DNA of 6,513 nucleotides from JABWCE01 sp046154525 (GTDB lineage Bacteria > Bacteroidota > Bacteroidia > NS11-12g > UBA9320): positions 1 through 6,513 of the forward strand of contig JBJXDS010000359.1 of the NCBI GenBank assembly GCA_046154525.1. The letters run 5' to 3'. Under the pieces are notes generated by a model. It saw only the letters and a list, made by a program, of their open reading frames with translations. It did no database searches and was not told the origin of the DNA. Positions 1 through 6,207 of the stretch are shown here, in pieces; the stretch's first letter is position 1, and each line of letters begins with the position of its first letter. The position numbers and the translations under genes are program-made.

Positions 1-186
1 AAATACAGTTACTCCATTTTTTTTTATTTTTTTATAAATCGTATCATTTTCTTCGGTTTGTTCCTTTTGGTAAACAGCCTTTTTCTTGCGGGTGTCTTTA
101 AAATTTTCATCCAAATATGAAATTTTACTTTGAGCCTGACAGAAAATAATTAAAAATAAAAAAATAATAGTGAAATAAAGCTTCAA
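1..186 (-). CDS. N-terminal part of a secreted protein paralogous to the next gene (cut by window edge)
   Basis: The frame is open for 62 codons from a TTG at 186-184 to base 1, so only the N-terminus is visible. It starts with a hydrophobic signal peptide of about 19 residues ending in CQAQ, followed by SKISYLDENFKDTRKKKAVY. After the AQ, about 18 of 37 residues match the complete gene at 230-1105 (shared SYLD, N..D, KK..A.Y, E.T...D.I.KKIK), so the two are tandem paralogues. No ATG or GTG lies between the TTG and the upstream in-frame TAA at 216-214, and the signal peptide has no internal Met, so TTG is the only reasonable start. The sequence around it (ACTTTGA) matches that of the paralogue. 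By analogy the unseen part may carry MORN-like and TonB C-terminal domains, but that is inference. The 43-bp gap to the paralogue suggests co-transcription. Confidence 0.7.
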   Translation of the reverse strand, partial: MKLYFTIIFLFLIIFCQAQSKISYLDENFKDTRKKKAVYQKEQTEENDTIYKKIKKNGVTVF

Positions 187-229
187 AGTTCTATTTTGTT
201 TATGAGGGTGGAATTATTCAAAATTAAAT

Positions 230-1105
230 TTAAAATAATCTAAAACGAATAGGAATATTAAAATATACATTGACAGGAACTCCATTTTGAAGGCCTGCAT
301 TCCACCTTGGCATGTTTCTAATTACTCTTAGAGCTTCTTCCTCGCAACCGTACCCCAATTTGTCTTTTGAAATTATATGTGCATCCTTAACTTTTCCCAT
401 TTTATCACAGGTAAATTTTACTACTATTTTTCCTTCTATACCACTGTCCACTGCTTTTTTGGGGTAGTTAAGATTTTTTGCAATAAAGTTCATCATTTCC
501 GATTCTCCTCCTACAAATGATGGCATTATTTCTACACGCAATTTTGGGACAGAATCATTATCATTTATCGAATCCATTGTTAGTAAATCTTCTTTTTTTA
601 CCATAAAACCATTTTCAAAAGTTACCTTTTTTACGAGAATTCCTTTGAAATAAATTTTACTTTCACCATGGTACCTGCCTTCACTGTAAGGGATTTCCAT
701 GGATACATGGCCACTGTCCATGTATTTTTCGATTGTTACAATATCCTTTTCATAAACCACCCTTTTGGTAATGATATGTTTTGAATTATAATAAATCCAT
801 TCCCCTTCCTTTTTCGAACTAATAAATAGCCCTTCATTGGTAATGTACTCCATACCATCGAAATTATAAGAATAAACCGCCTCCTTATTCTTCTTATGTG
901 ATTTATAAATTACGATGGTTTTATCAGTGGCTATATTTTTTATTTTCTTTGTGATGGAATCTTTATCCTTCGTGATTTCCAATAAATAGGCGGCATTTTT
1001 TTTCTTACAATCTTGATAGTTGCAGTCCAAATAACTAAATTCCGTTTGGGCTGATAATTTAAAACAGCTCATTAGTAGAATAAATGAAAGGGCAAAGTTT
1101 CTCAA
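230..1105 (-). CDS. Secreted TonB C-terminal domain protein with a MORN-like middle region
   Basis: This 291-residue exported protein begins with a signal peptide (residues 1-20, ending KLSAQ). The middle (about 85-170) is rich in MORN/YwqK-like phrases such as KKEGEWIYYNS and GRYHGESKIYFKG. The C-terminus (about 193-290) is a typical Bacteroidetes TonB_C domain: P195-x-F-x-GG, YP 214-215, G222 and G225 in the xxGxxGxVxVxF strand, MPRW 265-268, G271, and a final NIPIRF. In this family the domain contacts the TonB box of outer-membrane receptors. Here the usual N-terminal membrane anchor and Pro-rich linker are missing, so a role as a true energy transducer is uncertain. C14 (LMSC) is only a weak lipobox. 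The start is TTG 1105-1103, the only candidate after an in-frame TAA at 1123-1121 that keeps the signal peptide intact. The truncated paralogue lies 43 bp downstream, and aroB is divergent. Confidence 0.85.
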   Translation of the reverse strand: MRNFALSFILLMSCFKLSAQTEFSYLDCNYQDCKKKNAAYLLEITKDKDSITKKIKNIATDKTIVIYKSHKKNKEAVYSYNFDGMEYITNEGLFISSKKEGEWIYYNSKHIITKRVVYEKDIVTIEKYMDSGHVSMEIPYSEGRYHGESKIYFKGILVKKVTFENGFMVKKEDLLTMDSINDNDSVPKLRVEIMPSFVGGESEMMNFIAKNLNYPKKAVDSGIEGKIVVKFTCDKMGKVKDAHIISKDKLGYGCEEEALRVIRNMPRWNAGLQNGVPVNVYFNIPIRFRLF

Positions 1106-1157
1106 AGTATAAAATGGGGGTTATTGTTTGCGAAAATATCTAAAAAGAAACTAATAA

Positions 1158-1186
1158 TTTGAAGTAAGTTTGAATTCTTTTTTGAA
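1158..1186 (+). promoter_or_regulatory. Candidate aroB promoter/operator with three phased TTTGAA repeats
   Basis: Within the 83-bp divergent spacer, TTTGAA occurs at 1158-1163, 1169-1174 and 1181-1186, spaced 11 and 12 bp apart, about one helical turn. The middle copy is part of TAAGTTTG (1165-1172), an exact match to the Bacteroidetes TAnnTTTG -7 element, and would place the transcription start roughly ten bases before the aroB GTG. No TTG -33 element is visible at the usual distance. Whether this is a promoter, an operator or chance in AT-rich DNA cannot be decided from one sequence. Confidence 0.3.
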
Positions 1187-1188
1187 GC

Positions 1189-2220
1189 GTGAACCAGGCA
1201 GTATTTATAAGCGAGAGTAAAGTGCTCAGTGGTATTGTAAATGGATATTCCAATGTCATTATTTTTTGCGACGAAAACACAGAAAAGTTTTGTTTACCAC
1301 TACTCGATTTAAATCCGGAAATTCCAATAATTTCTATACTTCCGGGCGAAACCAATAAATCGGCTTTTTCATTAAACCATATTTGGAACAAACTATTGGC
1401 GGCCAATGCCGACAGGAATTCGGTTTTAATAAATATTGGCGGCGGGGTAATTACTGACATTGGTGGATTGGCAGCAGCCACATACAATCGGGGAATTAAA
1501 TTTATAAATATTCCAACCACCTTGATGGGAATGGTAGATGCCGCAAATGGAGGAAAAACTGGAATTAATTTTAACGGTTTAAAAAATTATATTGGCACAT
1601 TTTCAGAGCCCGATGCCATTTACATTTGGCCTGAATTTTTAAAAACGTTGCCTTTCGAACATATTCAATCGGGCTTTGCTGAAATGCTGAAACATGGCCT
1701 TATTGCCGATAAATCGTATTTTGAAGAATTGGTTTCTATTGAATTAAAACTTGAAAATTTTAAAGTGATAGATTGGCTACCTTTAATTAAAAAATCCGTA
1801 GAAATAAAACACGCCATTGTTTCAAAAGATTTTAAAGAAACGGGTGAACGAAAATTGTTGAATTTTGGCCATACCATTGGTCATGCTTTAGAATCTTATT
1901 TTATAAATTCAAATTTGCCGCATGGTCATTTTGTAGCAGCCGGAATGGTTTGTGAAACATTTTTAAGCCATACAATTGGTAAATTAGATTTGGCGGAATC
2001 TCAAAAAATAATTTTGGCGATTGATACAGTTTTTTCAAGGGAAGGTTTCGCCTGGAGCGAAGACTTCCCTAGCAAAATAGCAGAACTTACCTTAAAAGAC
2101 AAAAAAAATAAATCATCAAAAATTGGGTGTGTTTTTTTGGATCAAATTGGCAAAGCAAGTTTTGTTAACCTGATTACAATGGATGATGTAAAAGAAAGCC
2201 TGACATTTTATAATTCTTAA
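1189..2220 (+). CDS. aroB: 3-dehydroquinate synthase
   Basis: AroB converts DAHP to 3-dehydroquinate with NAD+ and a divalent metal, the second step of the cytoplasmic shikimate pathway. The 343-residue length is slightly short for the family. Visible landmarks are the nucleotide-binding GGG (84-86) with D90 and GG 92-93, RG 101-102, PTT 109-111, D117 and GGKTG 121-125. The metal ligands are E165 (GFAEMLKHG), H228 (NFGHTIGHALE) and H245 (PHGHFVAAGM). The spacings E165-H228 (63) and H228-H245 (17) equal those of the E. coli ligands E184, H247 and H264. The usual DSSVGGKTG reads DAANGGKTG here, a mild variation. The start is GTG at 1189; an in-frame TGA lies only two codons upstream, so no longer form is possible. 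The stop is two bases before aroA, indicating an aroBA operon. No Shine-Dalgarno sequence is seen. Confidence 0.96.
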   Translation: MNQAVFISESKVLSGIVNGYSNVIIFCDENTEKFCLPLLDLNPEIPIISILPGETNKSAFSLNHIWNKLLAANADRNSVLINIGGGVITDIGGLAAATYNRGIKFINIPTTLMGMVDAANGGKTGINFNGLKNYIGTFSEPDAIYIWPEFLKTLPFEHIQSGFAEMLKHGLIADKSYFEELVSIELKLENFKVIDWLPLIKKSVEIKHAIVSKDFKETGERKLLNFGHTIGHALESYFINSNLPHGHFVAAGMVCETFLSHTIGKLDLAESQKIILAIDTVFSREGFAWSEDFPSKIAELTLKDKKNKSSKIGCVFLDQIGKASFVNLITMDDVKESLTFYNS

Positions 2221-2222
2221 AA

Positions 2223-3431
2223 ATGCGACTGGATTTTACCCAAAGGAACTTTGATATAGAAATTGATTTACCGGCTTCCAAAAGCATCCATAACCGGGTT
2301 TTGATTTTTGATGCATTGTATGGTTTAAATTTAAAAATAACCAATCCATCAAATTCTGCTGACAGTGTGCTTTTACAATCTCTTTTAAAAAGCGAAAATG
2401 AGGTTTTAAACTGTAAAAATGCAGGAACTGTTTTTCGGTTTTTAACGGCTTATTATTCTGTAATTGATAAACCCGTAATACTTACCGGAAACCAGAGAAT
2501 GCTGAATCGTCCCATTGGAGATTTGGTAAATGCTTTACAAAGTTTGGGGGCTGATATTGAATATTCGAATAGTGAAGGCTTTCCTCCTATAAAAATACCG
2601 GGCGGTTTAAAAAAAGGCGGTTCGGTTTCAATAAACGGAAATACCAGTAGCCAGTTTATTTCTGCTTTAGCTATGATTGGGCCTAAGTTGGAAAATGGTT
2701 TAGAAATTAATATTGAAGGCCAAATTTCATCCAAACCCTATATCGAAATGACGGTTAAACTGATGCAAAACCTGGGTTTTGATATTAATTTTAACCAAAA
2801 TCAGATAAACGCTAAATCATGGGCTAAAAATTTTAGAATTAAACCAATAGACGTAGAACCTGACTGGTCTGCAGTGGCATTTTGGTTTCAGATAATTGCT
2901 TTGGGCCATGGCGGTAAAGTGTTTTTTAAACGGTTAAAAACGCAAAGCGTACAAGGCGATTCGGTTTTGGCAAACTGGAGCAAAATGTTAGGAATAAAAC
3001 TTACCGAAACCACTAACGGAATTTTGATTGAGCCATCTAACATCCCTGTTTTGGATAATTTGGTTTGGGATTTTACAAATTACCCTGACCTTGCCCCTTC
3101 CATTATTGTTTTGCATTCAACTTTTAAAAAAAGAGCAACCTTTAAAGGTTTGGAATCTTTAAAAATTAAGGAAAGTAACCGGACTTTAGCTTTGCAAACG
3201 GAGCTAAAAAAATGTAATGTTAATTTTAAAGAAGTGAACAATGAATGGATATTGGATGCCACCAATTTTGAGTTAAAGGAAAATACGCTTTTTGAAAATT
3301 ATGACGATCACAGAATAGCTATGGCTTTTGGGTGTTTGTCGCTTATTAAGCCTATAAAAATGAAAAATAAGGAAACAGTTTCAAAATCCTATCCGGATTT
3401 TTGGGAACATTTATCAAAATTTAGAAAATGA
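2223..3431 (+). CDS. aroA: 3-phosphoshikimate 1-carboxyvinyltransferase (EPSP synthase)
   Basis: AroA transfers the enolpyruvyl group of PEP to shikimate-3-phosphate, the sixth step of the pathway, in the cytoplasm. The 402-residue protein has the expected landmarks in order: PASKSIHNR (K20, S21, R25), NAGT with R72 (66-72), R92 and R96 in the PEP-binding segment, SSQF 142-145, SKPY 170-173, EPDWSA 212-217, NYPDLAP with catalytic D289, KESNR (E317, R320), DDHRIAMA (361-368) and the C-terminal SKSYPDFW (K388). The loop reads NAGTVFRF, with Phe where E. coli has Pro101. The Gly that determines glyphosate binding in class I enzymes is retained, and no inference about sensitivity is made. The ATG is two bases after the aroB stop. 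The gene ends in TGA followed directly by TAA, a tandem stop. The 94-bp inverted-repeat element begins three bases after the TGA. Confidence 0.96.
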   Translation: MRLDFTQRNFDIEIDLPASKSIHNRVLIFDALYGLNLKITNPSNSADSVLLQSLLKSENEVLNCKNAGTVFRFLTAYYSVIDKPVILTGNQRMLNRPIGDLVNALQSLGADIEYSNSEGFPPIKIPGGLKKGGSVSINGNTSSQFISALAMIGPKLENGLEINIEGQISSKPYIEMTVKLMQNLGFDINFNQNQINAKSWAKNFRIKPIDVEPDWSAVAFWFQIIALGHGGKVFFKRLKTQSVQGDSVLANWSKMLGIKLTETTNGILIEPSNIPVLDNLVWDFTNYPDLAPSIIVLHSTFKKRATFKGLESLKIKESNRTLALQTELKKCNVNFKEVNNEWILDATNFELKENTLFENYDDHRIAMAFGCLSLIKPIKMKNKETVSKSYPDFWEHLSKFRK

Positions 3432-3433
3432 TA

Positions 3434-3527
3434 ATTGAACCACATAGTAACATAGGTATATTGGTTTCCCATAGTTTTAAAATTTCTATGTGATTCTCCA
3501 TGTTTTCTCTGTGCTATGTAGTTCAAT
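3434..3527. repeat. 94-bp imperfect inverted-repeat element between aroA and aroC
   Basis: The ends are inverted repeats: 3434-3447 (ATTGAACCACATAG) and 3514-3527 (CTATGTAGTTCAAT) match at 13 of 14 positions. The interior is made of further CATAG and CTATG/CTCTGTG-type words in opposing orientations (3451-3455, 3470-3474, 3486-3492, 3501-3513), so a long imperfect hairpin can form. It contains no coding signal. It looks like a small non-autonomous palindromic repeat of the CACATAG...CTATGTG kind that I associate with Bacteroidetes intergenic regions, which is recollection rather than a search result. The right arm would code for part of a spurious N-terminal extension of aroC if an upstream ATG at 3490 were used. 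Confidence 0.65.
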
Positions 3528-3534
3528 GAAAATC

Positions 3535-3542
3535 TATATTTG
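3535..3542 (+). promoter_or_regulatory. Candidate aroC -7 promoter element (TATATTTG)
   Basis: TATATTTG followed by C is an exact match to the Bacteroidetes -7 consensus TAnnTTTG(Y). It lies 10 bases before the aroC ATG at 3553, so transcription would start only a few bases before the codon, giving a nearly leaderless mRNA. No TTG is found 18-21 bases upstream, where the right arm of the inverted-repeat element lies. aroC may therefore depend on readthrough from aroBA instead. Confidence 0.35.
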
Positions 3543-3552
3543 CAAAGTAATA

Positions 3553-4626
3553 ATGAACACCCTCGGCAGCCTTTTTAAAATAACTTCGTTTGGTGAATCG
3601 CATGGTCCGGCTATTGGCGTGGTTATTGATGGTTGCCCGGCACAATTGGAAATTGATAAAGATTTTATCCAAACCCAACTAGACAAACGACGCCCAGGGC
3701 AATCTGATATTACCACTTCCCGAAAGGAAGAGGATAAAATTGAAATTCTTTCAGGTGTTTTTGAAGGAAAATCAACCGGAGCCCCAATTACGTTATTAAT
3801 AAAAAATAAAGATTCGAATCCTGCGGATTACGACCATCTAAAAAACGTTTACCGCCCTTCTCATGCCGATTTTACTTACCAAAATAAATATGGTATTCGT
3901 GATCATCGCGGTGGTGGCCGTTCCTCGGCAAGGGTTACAGCCGGCTGGGTAGCTGCGGGAGCTGTGGCACAATTATTTTTAAAAAAATACAGTATTTCCA
4001 TTACGGCTTATGTAAAACAAGTTCATACCATCTCCTTAAACATTCCATATTCCGAATTAAACTTTGAGCACATAGAAAAAAATAAAGTTCGTTGTCCACA
4101 TTCCGAAACTGCTGCCTTAATGGAACAGGAAATTTTAAAAGCTAAAAATGAAGGGGATAGTTTGGGGGGAATTATTTCCTGTGTTATTTCCAATGGCCCC
4201 ATTGGTTTGGGTGAACCTGTTTTTGATAAACTAAATGCAAAATTGGCCCACGCTATTATGAGTATTAATGCGGTAAAAGGAATTCAATTTGGCGAAGGGT
4301 TTAATTCAGTAAATTTTAAAGGCTCAGAATTAAATGATGGATTTATAAGCAAAAATGGCAAAACCTCCACATTAACCAATCATTCCGGCGGCATACAAGG
4401 TGGCATTAGCAATGGGGAGGATATTTATTTTGAAACTGCTTTTAAGCCCACAGCTACCATTCTTAAACCTCAACAAACTGTGGATACCGATGGAAACAAT
4501 ACCACTTTGGAAGCTACCGGCAGGCACGACCCATGTGTACTTCCTCGTACTGTTCCTATTGTAGAGGCCATGGCCGCTTTGGTATTGGCGGATTTAGTAT
4601 TGCTTCAAAAGGCATACAGCATGTAG
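3553..4626 (+). CDS. aroC: Chorismate synthase
   Basis: AroC converts EPSP to chorismate in the last step of the shikimate pathway and needs reduced FMN. The 357-residue protein shows the three family signatures: GESHG with H17, RPSHAD with H104 followed by YGIRDHRGGGRSSAR (113-127), and RHDPCVLPRTVPIVEAMAAL near the C-terminus. The two histidines and the Asp of RHDP are the conserved catalytic residues. The start is ATG 3553, because family members begin a few residues before the S/T-F-GESHG motif. An in-frame ATG at 3490 would add 21 unrelated residues encoded partly by the inverted-repeat element and is rejected. One departure is Trp132 in TAGWVAAGA, where many homologues have Arg; the signature is otherwise intact. 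The gene is third in a plus-strand run with aroB and aroA, separated from aroA by 121 bp. It ends in TAG. Confidence 0.95.
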   Translation: MNTLGSLFKITSFGESHGPAIGVVIDGCPAQLEIDKDFIQTQLDKRRPGQSDITTSRKEEDKIEILSGVFEGKSTGAPITLLIKNKDSNPADYDHLKNVYRPSHADFTYQNKYGIRDHRGGGRSSARVTAGWVAAGAVAQLFLKKYSISITAYVKQVHTISLNIPYSELNFEHIEKNKVRCPHSETAALMEQEILKAKNEGDSLGGIISCVISNGPIGLGEPVFDKLNAKLAHAIMSINAVKGIQFGEGFNSVNFKGSELNDGFISKNGKTSTLTNHSGGIQGGISNGEDIYFETAFKPTATILKPQQTVDTDGNNTTLEATGRHDPCVLPRTVPIVEAMAALVLADLVLLQKAYSM

Positions 4627-4627
4627 A

Positions 4628-4650
4628 AAACACCATTTGTCAATGTGTTT
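4628..4650 (+). terminator. Weak candidate terminator after aroC
   Basis: AAACAC(C)ATT pairs with AATGTGTTT around a TGTC loop: nine pairs with one bulged C. It starts just after the aroC TAG and ends 22 bases before the ftsE ATG. The stem is AT-rich and is followed by AAAATA rather than a T run, so it may not terminate and aroC and ftsE may be co-transcribed. Confidence 0.25.
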
Positions 4651-4672
4651 AAAATAGAGTTGGTTTGAACTC

Positions 4673-5359
4673 ATGTTCGATGCAAAACCTGTAATAGAAT
4701 TAAGTAATGCCTTTATTTTTCAAGGCCAAAATCTCGTTCTTCAAAATGTAGATTTAAATGTTTCAAGTGGAGAGTTGGTGTATATGGTAGGTAAAACAGG
4801 CAGTGGCAAAAGTAGTTTGCTTAAAACGCTATATGCCGATATTCCGTTAAAAGAAGGAACAGGTCAGGTAGCCGGGGCCAAACTCACTAAAATGAAGCGC
4901 AGTGATATCCCATTTTTTCGCCGCAAATTAGGCATCGTGTTTCAGGATTTTAATTTATTGAGCGATCGCAATGTTTATCAAAATCTTTGGTTTGTTCTTG
5001 AATCCACAGGCTGGAAAAAAAGGGTGGAAATGGATGGCCGTATCAACGATGTTTTAAAATTAGTAGGAATGGGCAGCAAGGGGTTTAAACGTATACACGA
5101 ACTTTCGGGTGGAGAACAGCAACGCCTTGTGATAGCCCGTGCCATTCTTAATAAACCCGAAGTTATCATAGCTGATGAACCTACCGGAAATCTCGACCCT
5201 GAAATAACCGATGATGTAATGCAATTGCTACATAATATCTGCCACAATGGAACGGCGGTACTAATAGCTACCCACGATTACCGCATCATTAATAAATTTC
5301 CCGGTAAAATTTACAGATGCGAGGAAGGACGGGTAGAAGAGGTAAGGTTTGTGGGGTAA
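4673..5359 (+). CDS. ftsE: FtsE-like ABC transporter ATP-binding protein
   Basis: This 228-residue single-domain ATPase has Walker A GKTGSGKS (40-47), Q-loop Q91 in IVFQDFNLL, the signature LSGGEQQR (144-151), Walker B VIIADEP (164-170), D-loop NLD (173-175) and H-loop H201 in ATHDY. The phrases YMVGKTGSGKSSLLKTLYAD, RRKLGIVFQDFNLL, ELSGGEQQR and ADEPTGNLDP are those of FtsE. With the membrane protein FtsX, FtsE sits at the division site and controls peptidoglycan hydrolases. No ftsX is adjacent; in Bacteroidota the two genes are often separate, so this is not evidence against the call. A LolD/MacB-type ATPase is the main alternative, but the IGKTGSGKS-type Walker A and the THDY H-loop favour FtsE. 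The start is ATG 4673, with no Shine-Dalgarno sequence. The gene converges on the methyltransferase across a 54-bp gap. Confidence 0.88.
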   Translation: MFDAKPVIELSNAFIFQGQNLVLQNVDLNVSSGELVYMVGKTGSGKSSLLKTLYADIPLKEGTGQVAGAKLTKMKRSDIPFFRRKLGIVFQDFNLLSDRNVYQNLWFVLESTGWKKRVEMDGRINDVLKLVGMGSKGFKRIHELSGGEQQRLVIARAILNKPEVIIADEPTGNLDPEITDDVMQLLHNICHNGTAVLIATHDYRIINKFPGKIYRCEEGRVEEVRFVG

Positions 5360-5375
5360 ATTTTTCGCATTTAAA

Positions 5376-5408
5376 AACTTTTTCAAAGTTTGAAACTTTG
5401 GAAAAGTT
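5376..5408 (-). terminator. 33-bp near-perfect palindrome, likely terminator between convergent genes
   Basis: The arm AACTTTTTCAAAGTTT (5376-5391) and the arm AAACTTTGGAAAAGTT (5393-5408) are complementary at 15 of 16 positions, with one base between them. The odd pair is a G-U wobble in plus-strand RNA and an A-C mismatch in minus-strand RNA. On the minus strand the stem runs into TTTTTAAA, giving a run of U as expected for intrinsic termination of the methyltransferase transcript, whose stop is six bases away. On the plus strand it is followed by CGGGAC and would be less efficient for ftsE. The sequence also resembles a palindromic repeat that I recall as common between Bacteroidetes genes. 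Confidence 0.65.
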
Positions 5409-5413
5409 CGGGA

Positions 5414-6145
5414 CTATTTAAACCCCTTAATAATAATATTAGGCGTAAACACTACCTGATGCCAGGTTCTGCCTGAAGAAAATAATTGACTTTTTAATTT
5501 TACAACCACAAAAAACCAAAGGAATTTTCGAATGATTTCTTTTAGAGGATTTTGAATTTTAAGCATACTGGCTGAAACCTCAGCATTACTATACCCGCAA
5601 GATTTCATCAATTGTAAGGCCGAACTTTTGTTTAACAAACATTCATGGGTAAAATCGCCATACGAAAAAACAGAAGTCATTGGGGCATCCATATTGGGTG
5701 TACGGAAAATCAACATGCCACCTGGTTTTAATATTTTTTTAAGGTTTACAACCAAGTCGGTAAGTTCATCTTTTGAAAAATGTTCAATAATATCCATGCC
5801 GGTTACCAAATCAAAGGTTTCAGTTCCTGCATTAATCAGGTCATTCAGGTTGCCTTGTTTTACTTCGGTTACACCCAATTTATTGGCAATTTCCACTTGC
5901 TCGGGGCTTATATCCATTCCGGTCACATTGATGTAACCTACATCTTTGGCGGCAGCCAGCAATGAACCATTTCCACAGCCGATATCCAATATTTTAATAG
6001 TTTTATCTTTAGGAAAATGCGGAAGTATTTCATGGCTAAAAAACCATTTTTGTTCTTCAAAAAGTGCTTTGAAAGCTGCTGGATCGGCTTTACCTACCTG
6101 GCTACTGAAATATCGTTTGTAAAATGTATCCCTGTATTTGTACAT
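5414..6145 (-). CDS. Class I SAM-dependent methyltransferase
   Basis: A Rossmann-fold methyltransferase of 243 residues. The SAM-binding motif I is ILDIGCGNGSLL (52-63), followed by the acidic end of strand 2 in MDIS (D78), VTGMDIIEHF (114-123, motif of the Methyltransf_23/11 type) and LKPGG (139-143). The C-terminal half, with RTPNMDAPM (148-156), YGDFTHECLLN (162-172) and a final VFTPNIIIKGF, resembles methyltransferases found near polysaccharide or lipid biosynthesis genes. Residues 202-222 form a basic, hydrophobic stretch that could lie on a membrane. The substrate cannot be read from the sequence, and no glycan genes are in the window. I start at ATG 6145. A TTG at 6187 would add 14 residues, but it coincides with a candidate -7 element and the added residues (QANKRHKNTSQKL) look non-conserved. 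The gene ends in TAG next to the palindromic terminator. Confidence 0.88.
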   Translation of the reverse strand: MYKYRDTFYKRYFSSQVGKADPAAFKALFEEQKWFFSHEILPHFPKDKTIKILDIGCGNGSLLAAAKDVGYINVTGMDISPEQVEIANKLGVTEVKQGNLNDLINAGTETFDLVTGMDIIEHFSKDELTDLVVNLKKILKPGGMLIFRTPNMDAPMTSVFSYGDFTHECLLNKSSALQLMKSCGYSNAEVSASMLKIQNPLKEIIRKFLWFFVVVKLKSQLFSSGRTWHQVVFTPNIIIKGFK

Positions 6146-6150
6146 TAATT

Positions 6151-6180
6151 TTTGTGAGGTGTTTTTATGTCGTTTATTTG
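6151..6180 (+). promoter_or_regulatory. Candidate rnhB promoter
   Basis: TTTG at 6151-6154 and TTTATTTG at 6173-6180 (then CC) are separated by 18 bases. This resembles the Bacteroidetes -33 TTG / -7 TAnnTTTG promoter with one mismatch and a slightly short spacer. Transcription would start about 20 bases before the rnhB GTG. Confidence 0.4.
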
Positions 6181-6184
6181 CCTG

Positions 6185-6192
6185 CAAATTAA
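6185..6192 (-). promoter_or_regulatory. Candidate -7 element for the methyltransferase
   Basis: On the minus strand TTAATTTG, followed by C, matches TAnnTTTG(Y) at all but one position. It would start transcription about 30 bases before the ATG at 6145. No -33 TTG is visible upstream. It overlaps the alternative TTG start at 6187, which argues for the shorter protein. Confidence 0.3.
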
Positions 6193-6207
6193 AGCAAAAT
6201 TTACTCC

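Noticed and set aside
1140..1520. Minus-strand open frame of 126 codons overlapping the start of aroB
   Set aside because: It lies antisense to well-supported aroB codons, has no recognisable domain, and its composition follows from the aroB reading frame.
2453..2734. Minus-strand open frame opposite aroA
   Set aside because: Fully inside aroA, which has strong family motifs across the same bases. No independent support.
3434..3527. CRISPR array or tRNA in the aroA-aroC spacer
   Set aside because: The repeated words are short, inverted and irregularly spaced, with no repeat-spacer periodicity and no cloverleaf.
4661..4672. TTGGTTTG just before ftsE as a promoter
   Set aside because: It would place the transcription start at or after the ATG, and it lacks the TA of the -7 consensus.
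5628..5965. Two plus-strand open frames opposite the methyltransferase
   Set aside because: They overlap the SAM-binding core of the minus-strand gene and show no domain features. They are shadows of its frame.
6146..6187. Longer methyltransferase starting at TTG 6187
   Set aside because: The TTG is part of a candidate -7 element, and the extra residues look non-conserved; ATG 6145 is a better start, although the long form cannot be excluded.
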